From: Neoceratodus forsteri
Taxonomy: Eukaryota > Chordata > Ceratodontiformes > Ceratodontidae
DNA length: 64,000 nucleotides
Assembly (NCBI GenBank): GCA_016271365.2
Contig: CM028132.1
Span: 590,371,001-590,435,000, forward strand
Direction: 5' to 3'
The notes beneath the pieces are model-generated. The model saw nothing but the letters and a program-made list of their open reading frames with translations, did no database searches and was not told the origin of the DNA. Shown here one piece after another: positions 56,162 to 64,000 of the stretch; the stretch's first letter is position 1; every line of letters starts with the position of its first letter. A program made the translations under genes and the position numbers.

Positions 56162-57013
56162 ATGGAGGTCGAAATTAAGACGGCCTTGCCCAGACACACG
56201 CCCCCGGTCTCGCCTGATAAACAGGCGAAAAAAGCAAAACCTCTCCAGCAATCTGTTGCCGAACAACTGGGTGCACTGTCAGTTTCTGTACCGCTCTCGG
56301 AGGAGCGCTTCTTGCGAGACCTGCAACCGTTCAAGGAGACCCTTCAGGATATTGTTACCGATCTCAAAAACATCCGTTCTGAGATGGCGGACCTTAGAAC
56401 TCGAACGGCAGATACTGAGGCATGTACCTATTCCCTAGAGGCCTGGAGAGACAGGACTGACCCGGAGATTACCAAACTAAGGCAACAAATCACTAAATTA
56501 CAACTTAAGACTGAGGACTTAGAGGGACACAGTAGGAGGAACAACATCCTGATCTTTGGGCTTCCAGAAGGGGCAGAGGGCCCCTCTGCAATTCTGTTTA
56601 TGCAGAAGTTTCTCTCCAAGATCGTGGGTCCTTCCGCACATAACCCTACCTACTTAATTGAAAGGGTGCACAGGTCCTTACGTCCGAAGCCAGAGGACTC
56701 TGCCTCCCCTCGCCCGATGATTATTCGCTTCCTCAACTATTTGGAAAAGCAACACATTCTGGTTAAAGTCAGGGAATTACAAGCAATACACTGGGAGGGC
56801 CAGCGGCAAAGGATAACTCAGGACCTGCCCCTCGAAACCAGGCAGAAGAGAGCCTCTTTTCACTCAATAGTCAGCAAGCTGATAGCTGCCAGCATCAAGT
56901 TTCGTATGGCATATCCAGCTCGCTTGCAGGTCTTGGTGGATGGAGTATGGCTTTCCTTTGACTCTGCTGACCAGGCCCAGGCTGATCTGTGCAAGAAAAT
57001 GCCCTTTATTTAA
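56162..57013 (+). CDS. ORF1: L1-2 ORF1, RNA-binding nucleic-acid chaperone, intact
   Basis: The frame is 283 codons from ATG at 56162 (MEVEIKTALPRHTPPVSPDK) to a stop at 57011-57013. Residues 1-40 are basic and proline-rich. About 45-130 is a coiled coil (LSEERFLRDLQPFKETLQDI, then LRQQITKLQLKTEDL). LEGHSRRNNILIFGLPEG opens the RRM-like domain. The C-terminal domain holds RPMIIRFLNYLEKQ, TQDLPLETRQKRASFHS and LIAASIKFRMAYPARLQV. L1 ORF1 proteins form trimers through the coiled coil and coat L1 RNA in cytoplasmic particles. The conserved RRNNILIFGLPE and REKR/RQKR regions fit the fish/amphibian L1 type. There is no frameshift or stop, unlike the L1-1 copy. Expression is not known. Confidence 0.9.
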   Translation: MEVEIKTALPRHTPPVSPDKQAKKAKPLQQSVAEQLGALSVSVPLSEERFLRDLQPFKETLQDIVTDLKNIRSEMADLRTRTADTEACTYSLEAWRDRTDPEITKLRQQITKLQLKTEDLEGHSRRNNILIFGLPEGAEGPSAILFMQKFLSKIVGPSAHNPTYLIERVHRSLRPKPEDSASPRPMIIRFLNYLEKQHILVKVRELQAIHWEGQRQRITQDLPLETRQKRASFHSIVSKLIAASIKFRMAYPARLQVLVDGVWLSFDSADQAQADLCKKMPFI

Positions 57014-58442
57014 ATCGAGGACTGTGGTCCTGTTTTCTAACTACCAAGGAACATTGCTGTTTTGTCTGTCTAAATCTCTTCTCAGCTGGCTTACCATTGG
57101 AGTGTCCGGTCCAAGGGATGTCTTGGTGCGGGGAGCATTCCCGGAGCGGAGAAGATGGCGATGGACTGAGAGGGAGGCGAGCGGCATCCTGTAGGCCTGA
57201 GTGAACCCATGCTGCACCGAGGAACCATTTTTCCCGTGGACTCTTTTTGTGCAACTAGCCGTTTCCAGTGGGGACTGTTTTCATGGGCGGCTTGGCCCAA
57301 TACCAATTGGTCCCCCCTGGGAACAGTCGCATTCTCAAGGAGCTGCTTGATTCTTTTACTCTTCCTTGTGATACCTTTATCTGGCTTTAAGCTAGTAAGT
57401 CTAGAAATATCTTCTTATATCTCCCTCTCTGTTCACTGCTAATTCTTTCTCTTCTGGCTGCTTCTCGACTACAATTCATCCCTGGCTTTGCTATATTTAA
57501 AGTGATGGCTATGCCTAACCTCAACGTTAAGTGTCTCACACTTCTCAATACTTCTCTATTAGAGTCTTGTCCTTCTTTCTATGTTTGTTGTTCATGTTCT
57601 TGTTACTTTATTACCGCTCTCTTTCGCATCCCTATCTCAGCGCTTACAACTAACTTTCTCAGCAGTCCTGTCTTGTTCTGCGCCTATCTCTGGCTCTGTG
57701 TTACCTTTCTTAGTGTGTCTGGTGCTCTTTTTGCTTCTTTCTAGTTATCCGACAGGAATATAGCTTTGTTCCTGCAGGTGCGGTTTCAATGTTTATATGG
57801 GGCATCCGGTTGTTTGGTTTAACTACTTTCAGTATTCTTTTTTTTTTTTTTTTTCCGCTTTGTGGGGGGGGGGAGAAGACATTGGCTTGGGAGTAATCCA
57901 CCACACGTCCTGGAGTATGGGGGGGGTGTACCCTAATTACTCTCGGTCTTTGTTTTATATCATGTGGCATTATGGGGATCATTTTTGGTGATTTTTGTCA
58001 GTTCACATTAATGCCTAATTCAGTGTCAGTGGTTTGCTTGAGGCATAAGCCTTCTAACTTCAGGTCTGTACGTCTAGATAGAAGTATAGAGAGTAGTTTT
58101 AATAGGGTACTTATGGGCTTTCTACCCTTCAGGTGCAATGAGGCCTTTCAGTCGATTAGGAAATTGGATAGAGGGATAGTTGTAAATAGTTATAAGGGGG
58201 TTGGGGTTAAGGGGGGCTCGTGGCAACCTTGGTGTTCCGCTGGTCTCCACTATTAATGATGGGGTTTCTCTTTACTTTATAATTGACTTAATGGGTGGAT
58301 TTATGTTCAAAGTTTACAATTTTTCTGGATCGAGTGGGAACACCAGTTTCATAGTTTACTTGCTGCAATGGTGGGGGGGGTAACATTGGTGCACCTCCTT
58401 AATACAATGGCCTGGTTATATTTAAGGCATTATAGACTTCAA
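57014..58442 (+). other. L1-2 spacer between ORF1 and ORF2
   Basis: This is about 1.43 kb without a conserved frame, including T- and G-runs at about 57838-57875. L1-1 has a spacer of similar length (about 1.34 kb, 41263-42605), so it is a family feature rather than an accident of one copy. The two spacers look weakly similar by eye. Open frames of 60-94 codons here have no recognisable domain. Confidence 0.6.
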
Positions 58443-61400
58443 TGGCGAGTGGACTGAAAAAGTTTGTAACCTGGAACGTAAGGGGGGCTCGTGATCTGAA
58501 CAAAAGAATCCAGATCTTAAAACACTTATAATACTTGCTTGCCCATATCTCCTTTATTCAAAACTCACCTCCTCCTGAGGTGGGGCTTATGAGATTAGGG
58601 ATTGGGCAAGTTTTTGCTTCTGGTACTTCTTCTTCCAGTGGTGGTACTGCCATCCTAATTCACAAGTTGATCGCCTTTCAACCTAAAATAATAATTGCTG
58701 ATCCTCAAGCGAGAGATATATATATTGGTTCAAGGATTATTGGATTGTACTGAGTTAGTCCTGGGGAGTGTGTATGGACCTGTGGGGGGAAATTCTGAAT
58801 TTTTTCAGGATTTACTGAAGAAGTTACAAAAATTTTCCGCACTTCCCTTAATTCTCGGGGTGGATTGGAACCTTCCACCCACGCAGGATTTAGATAGATC
58901 TAACTCCTCGCTCAAGTCCCCTTCCAATGTCCAGAGGGCTGTCACTGAATTTCTCGATTCTACTGGACTGTGCGACCCGTGGCGCCTGCTAAATCCCAAG
59001 ACCCACGCCTTCTCATTTCACTCTGTGGTACACTCCACCTGGTCCCGGCTGGACTATATTTTACTCAGCCGTACTCTTATTCACGGTCTTAGTGACGCTG
59101 CCATAGAACCGATTGTTATATCGGACCACGCGCGAGGCTCGGTCACTGTTGTGTTAAACTAAAATCTCCAAAGGGATTCAGTATGGTGTTTAAATACGCA
59201 GCTCTTAAAGGAGGACTACGTTATTACTAGGATCTCTGATTTGATTCAACTTTTTATTGCAAATAATCGGGGTTCTGTTGCAAGAATGGATCATGAATGG
59301 TGCGCCTTGAAATGTTTCTTGCGTGGCAAATTTATCAGGCTCTCCTCCACCTGTAAACGGAAGAGAGAGAGGCTACCATCATCTCACTTTTGGATCAGAT
59401 CCGTATACTCGAACAATCTCTCTCCTCTTCTTCCTCCCCGGTTTTGCTAAAATCATTGTTGAATTTAAGGAACCAGTATTCTCGTCTAGTACAGGAAAAG
59501 CAGAATTTCTTATATTAAGAACTAAAGCAAAATATATAGAGCAAGGTGAGAAGGCTAGTCATCTTCTAGCCTTGCGTCTGAGGAAATTGAAGGCCTCTAG
59601 ATTTATCTCCTCCATCAATGATCCAGATGGAATTACAGAAACACATCCGAGACCTGACTGCTGTTTTCAGACAGTCAACGTCCCGCATCTCCGTCACAAG
59701 ATGATTTATTAGAATATCTCTCCGCCTCATCCTTACCTACTCTCTCTCTTACACAGCAATCCCTTTTATCTGCTCCAATATCCCTCCAAGAGGTGTTATC
59801 AGCCATACATAATCTCGCATTGGATAAGGCTCCCGGTCCAGATGGTTTCCCTTCGAACTTTTATAAGGTTTTCACTAAAGATCTCGCTCCCTGTCTATTA
59901 CGTCTGTATCAATATATGCTCTCAGGGCAAACCCAAGATTCTTCCCTGCTGAAAGCCTCCGTTATCCTTCTCCTTAAACCTGACAAGCCACCCCAATCAC
60001 CTGCGAGTTACCATCCTATCTCTCTGTTAAATTGTGATATAAAAATTTTAGCCAAGATACTCGCTAGTAGAATCGAACAAGTCTGGACTCAGCTTCTCAA
60101 CCCAGAGCAAATTGGATTTGTGTCAGGTAGAACCCCAGCTGATCATCTTCGCAAACTGTCGTATCTGGTTCAGGTGGCCAAAACCTCCCCTTCCCCCATG
60201 GCTTTGATTTCCCTTGATGCAGAAAAAGCATTTGACAGGGTGGATTGGAATTTCCTGTGGGCTACGTTACAGACAGTGGGTTTCCCTAACAACTTTATTA
60301 AATAGATTCAGGCTCTATATTCCTCTCCTCAGGCTAGAATACATTGCAATGGGGTACTCTCCAAGGTTTTCCCTCTCTTTTCGGGTACGCAACAAGGCTG
60401 TCCGCTCTCTCCTTTTCTCTTCAATTTATATCTCGAACCCCTACTTAGGCGGCTGAAATCTTCCCCCTTAATCTCCGGTATCCCAATAGGCGATAGGGTC
60501 CCAGTGCTTTCTGTTTATGCGGATGACATATTACTTCATCTCTCAGACCCGGTTTCCTCTTTAACAGAAGCATTGCATATTATTGATACTTTCGGGAAAT
60601 TCTCGAACTATAAACTTAATATTAGCAAAACAGAAATCTTTCCCCTCAATTGTTTAACATATAGGTCAGCTTTCAGGGAGTTTGGTATGAAATGGACCCC
60701 CAGGTCCATTAAATACCTGGGTATCCATATTACTTCGGACCTATCTTTACTCCGCAAATTAAACCTGGAGGATTTGTGGCTTAATATTCAGCAAAATGTA
60801 TCAAGATGGAAAGACTTCTCTTTCATTATGGGGTAGAATTAATACCATCAAAATGAATGTTCTACCCAGATTGTTTTATCACTAAACTTGCTGGACGCCT
60901 GGTTGCCCTTTTCTTTCTTTCAGCACATTCATTCTGAGGTTAACTCCTTTATCTGGCAGGATAAAGCTATTAGAAAGATCTTATCTTAAACTCTCCCTAC
61001 CTAGAGTCGGGAGGCTTGCGTCTCCCTAACTTCTTATTTTATTACTGGGCTTGTCACCTCTATAAGTGTGGGAAGTGGCTTTCCTTATTGGAATTCCTTA
61101 CTCACCATGAGTATGTCCCAACCTGGTTGCATATTGAGTCAGATATTCTTGCGGAGTATAATTTAGCTCCTTCTTCACTTTTTTACACGCCCTTCAAAAA
61201 TTTACCAAAATCTCTACAGTCTTTCCCGATTGGTATCTCAGTAAGAGTTCTCTCTCAAATGTTCAATTTTTATAAGGTAGTCCCGAGTGCTGATTTCTCT
61301 CAGACGATCTATGCCAACTTGAATCTCAAAATAGGTGGAGCTTCTTTATTTCGGTGTTGGTTATCTCTCCCTCCCAATCTTACTGTGGCTGACTTTTACT

Positions 61401-62128
61401 CAAAGGATGTTATGTTGTCCACTGAGGAGATTCTCACTAAATCTGATTTAACGGCACGGGCTGCCTTTCAAATTTTCCAGCTGAAACACTTACTTGCTAA
61501 GGTGTTTGGGAAAGATTTCAACCCCTCACTTATTGGAGCCTTTCTCCAGCAAATTAAGACTCTTGCTTGCAAATCCCATGGCATTTCTACCATATATAAA
61601 TTGGTTCCTGCATTTCTACAACCTCCTTCGATTGTCAGTTCTCGGATTTGCCAGGCGTTTTTTCCTGACAAAGTTATTAACTGGCATTCAGTATGGACAG
61701 GCCTATACACATACCTTACCCAGGACCGATACAGGCTTACACTATATTGTATTTTAAACAACATGTATTATACTCCTATCAAATTGGTGCAAATGAAGAA
61801 GCTTCCCTCCAACACGTGCTCTAGGTGCAGCAAGGAGGAAGGCTCGCTCTTTCATATATTGTGGTCGTGTGAGAAAATATCTCCTTTGTGGAAACAAATT
61901 GAATCTGCTCTGGACCCACTGCTGGGACTACAGGGCCTCTTCTCCCCCCTCATATGTGTTCTGGGTGATTACTCTGGAATTTTGGTGAAGGAGAGAAGAT
62001 CTCATATGGCCCTAATTTCAATGGCGGTCAAAAAGCTAGTGCTTAGACACTGGAAGGATCAAGTCACCATTTCTTATCGGAATGGTTGCACGAAATATCA
62101 TTCGCTCAAATCTGCCTCGAATGTCTAA
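58443..62128 (+). pseudogene. ORF2: L1-2 ORF2, endonuclease-RT (broken)
   Basis: The start is ATG at 58443 (MASGLKKFVTWNVRGARDLN). A TAA follows at about 58527, and the region that should hold the catalytic QETHL is decayed (QNSPPPEVG). Later endonuclease motifs are LVLGSVYGPVGGNSEF near 58757, GVDWNLPP near 58858 (GGDWN in L1-1), SRLDYILLSRTL near 59045 and ISDHARG near 59118. The reverse transcriptase shows LDKAPGPDGFPSNFYK near 59820, LLNCDIKILAKILASRIEQ near 60030, LDAEKAFDRVDWNFLW near 60212 and the catalytic box SVYADDILLHLSD near 60507. A 370-codon C-terminal frame (61016-62128) is open and ends in the cysteine motif CSRCSKEEGSLFHILWSC and KKLVLRHWKDQV. At least six frame breaks are present. 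Confidence 0.88.
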
Positions 62129-62712
62129 TCATGAAGTACTCGTGCCATCGCCTCTCTTCTTTTAATAAAAATGGGGTAAATTATATCCTCTATTTGTCTT
62201 GATAGGATGGTTTGGTGGGATCACGAGCCTCCTTCCTTCTAAAACTTGAATTCTTACTTCAACGGATATCACTTTGTTCTTCCTTTTAGTTCTGAGGTAA
62301 TACGCTAAAGGAAGGTGCACCCGGGGGGGGGGGTAGGGCTGGTTTTCTTTTCCTTTTTTCTTTTATTTTGCAAGGTTGTGTTGTTACTATTTGCTTTGTA
62401 AGCTCATTCCTTTCTGTTTATTAATATACTCATAGCCCATTATGTAGCAGGTATTGTTACTATTGTACTCATTTTTGTATGTTTCGTGCTGGGTTATACC
62501 TAATAAAGTATGTCAAATTAAAAAAAAAAACTATTGCTAGAACTTTAACTCTCAAGATGCACTGTGTCGTTACTTAATATTTCCCCTCTTCACTCAGTAG
62601 GCCTGCACCCTTTCAGCCCATCCACAGGTCACAAGTGAGTACCACACTATTGAGCACTTGCACTGTTCCCAATTCCCCATATACATACTATCCTCTTCAT
62701 GTCCCAAATATG

Positions 62713-62991
62713 AAGGTTACTCATCTGTAACCGTAGTTCTAGGAGTGGTACATGGTGCACGTCCACACTTAGGCAGTCTTCATTTCCCTTTATATTCTGC
62801 CAAAATGTCTTCAACCTAAGCTCCTCCCATCCACCTAGGTGGTATCCTTCTTGGCTGTACCCCGTAATGTCAGATCTTGCACGCTGGAAGCATGGATCTG
62901 TGTGTACCATTTTCCAGAGGAGGTTGGGTGGGTCATGTGGATGTGCACCATATAACACTCCTAGAACTACAGTTACAGGTGAGTAACTCTC
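62713..62991. mobile_element. MITE with long terminal inverted repeats
   Basis: The left end (62713-62768) begins GAAGGTTACTCATCTGTAAC. The right end (about 62936-62991), read on the other strand, begins GAGAGTTACTCACCTGTAAC. The two stay similar for about 55 bp through GTAGTTCTAGGAGTG and GGTGCACRTCCACA, with about 8 differences. The interior is about 165 bp and non-coding. Such ends resemble PIF/Harbinger-type MITEs, but the flanks show at most a weak ATG/ATG match, so the superfamily is a guess. Confidence 0.7.
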
Positions 62992-64000
62992 ATGGCATTG
63001 ATATCATACACAAATGGCTACATCGGGACCTACTTTCCCTCATGAAAGCCTGTGATAAGTGCTGGGAAAAATGTAAAATCTCAAATGAACTATCTGACTA
63101 TCATGAATACTGACAGCTCCGCAACACCTGCAAAAAAGCAACACACAGAGCCAAGAGTGAATACTACAAGGCTGTCCTCTTATCCTCTGCTAGGGACCCA
63201 CAACATGTCTAGCGTACTATAAAAACTGTAGTCAGGGGATACAGTCGATGTGACACAACGGATATGATTGTTGAGGGTAAAAACTGTAATAATGCCACTA
63301 CTATTGCCAATGCCTTTAACAATCAATGCTCTGATCTCTCAGCTTACACCTCCCTGTTCGCCACCAACAGTGACCTGCCATCTACCTCCAACCAGCCCTC
63401 CTCTCCTGAGCCTCTATCTTGCCCACCTTTCTACCTTAGAACGATCTCAGTGAGGGAAACCTACAAGCTTCTATCAGGCCTCTCTCCTTACATGAGTGCT
63501 GGACATGATGACCTTTAACCAAAACTTCTAAAGATCAGAGTCTCTTGACTTGCACTCCCAATATCCCATATTATTAACCTCTCTCTCACCACTGGAACTG
63601 TTCCTGCAACTTGGAAGGTTGTCAAGGTTGTTCCTGTCTTCAAGCAGGGTGACCATAAAGGCCTAGAGAACTACAGCCCCATAGCCATCCTGTCTGCTGT
63701 TAGCAAGATTCTGGAAAAAGGTGGTAAATGTGCATCAAACAGACTACCTATCCAATCATAACTTACTGTCACCCAAACAGCATGGCTTTCGAAAAGGCCA
63801 TAGTACTGGCACAGCCCTTGCTAAAGTCACTACCGAAATAAGGATTGCCATGAATCAGGGCTTGCTGTCAGGGGCCATCTTTGTGGACCTCTCAAAGGCC
63901 TTCGATCTAGGGGACCACTCCCTCCTCTGTGCAAAGCTCTACTCCCTTGGTGTGACTGGTCCCACCCTAAATTGGTTTTCAAACTATCTCACTGGCAGGC
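62992..64000 (+). pseudogene. LINE Xb-3, plus strand, runs off the window
   Basis: After the MITE a linker segment reads LRNTCKKATHRAKSEYYKAV near 63118-63177. The reverse transcriptase N-terminus follows (ATTIANAFNNQCSDLSAYTS near 63297, VRETYKLLSGLSP near 63450). After a stop at about 63519 it has ALPISHIINLSLTTGTVPAT near 63555, KQHGFRKGHSTGTALAKVTT near 63778 and AIFVDLSKAFDLGDHSLL near 63875. The D in SKAFDL corresponds to the first catalytic aspartate. The catalytic YADD box would lie beyond 64000. The closest relative here is Xb-1 (QQHGFQKGHSTTTALLEF). Confidence 0.75.

Larger units (their letters stand above)
55969..62528 (+). mobile_element. L1-2, full-length L1-type LINE, plus strand
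   Basis: The element is 6560 bp, from GCTGGATCACGTGATGG at 55969 to a poly(A) run ending at about 62528. It is flanked by AACTATTGCT at 55959-55968 and 62529-62538. Order: a 193-bp 5' UTR, ORF1 (intact), a spacer of about 1.43 kb, ORF2 (broken) and a 3' UTR with ACCTAATAAAGTATGTCAAA before the tail. It belongs to the same family as L1-1 but lies in the opposite orientation. Confidence 0.92.

Noticed and set aside
57502..57763. Cysteine- and phenylalanine-rich small frames in the L1-2 spacer as a membrane protein
   Set aside because: T-rich composition explains the hydrophobic residues, and there is no counterpart frame in the L1-1 spacer.
1..64000. CRISPR arrays, bacterial operons, rRNA or tRNA genes
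   Set aside because: No regularly spaced palindromic direct repeats of CRISPR type, no ribosome-binding-site-led gene strings and no intact RNA gene were seen. The tandem arrays found have long, variable units without spacers.

Overview
The window looks like nuclear DNA of a vertebrate with a large, transposon-rich genome. The mix of CR1, L2, two further CR1-group LINEs, full-length L1 elements, Penelope-like elements (PLEs), hAT transposons and long tRNA-headed SINEs argues against a mammal or bird and fits an amphibian (my guess is a caecilian) or a non-avian reptile. The organism is inferred from repeat content only and could be wrong. No bacterial, plasmid or viral genome organisation is visible. 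One host-gene piece is recognisable: a phospholipase D3-like exon on the minus strand at 2581-2746 with good splice sites. Almost everything else that reads as protein is a transposon gene, mostly broken.

Layout. 1-3.1 kb: flank, hAT-1 (1230-2245) and the PLD3-like exon. 3.1-10 kb: a CR1 fragment, two minus-strand LINE-Xa copies (one carrying hAT-2, the other a tandem array) and a minus-strand L2. 10-12.6 kb: unresolved. 12.65-21 kb: a nested stack in which minus-strand Xa-3 is split by plus-strand Xa-4, itself split by Xb-1 and hAT-3; hAT-3 carries a nine-unit minisatellite. 21.8-32.2 kb: three CR1 copies, a 220-bp tandem array and a compound microsatellite. 32.7-54.65 kb: one L2 element cut into four pieces by three insertions, namely PLE1 (13.3 kb, itself holding a 6.5-kb L1 and two SINEs), LINE Xa-5 (holding a third SINE) and PLE2, an inverted pair of Penelope copies. 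54.7-64 kb: minus-strand Xb-2, a second L1 of 6.56 kb, a long-TIR MITE and a plus-strand LINE that runs off the window.

Naming. LINE-Xa and LINE-Xb are my labels for two CR1-group LINEs (possibly Rex1- or L3-like) with AAATAAAT-type 3' tails. Xa has an HMYADDT-type catalytic box and a THHCDLY motif; Xb has LYADDAVVF and THTCDLY. Because most insertions can be dated relative to one another by nesting and target-site duplications (TSDs), the window is a readable record of successive transposon waves. I found no new multi-gene system. The most original items are the three-copy SINE family, the inverted Penelope pair and the four-piece L2.
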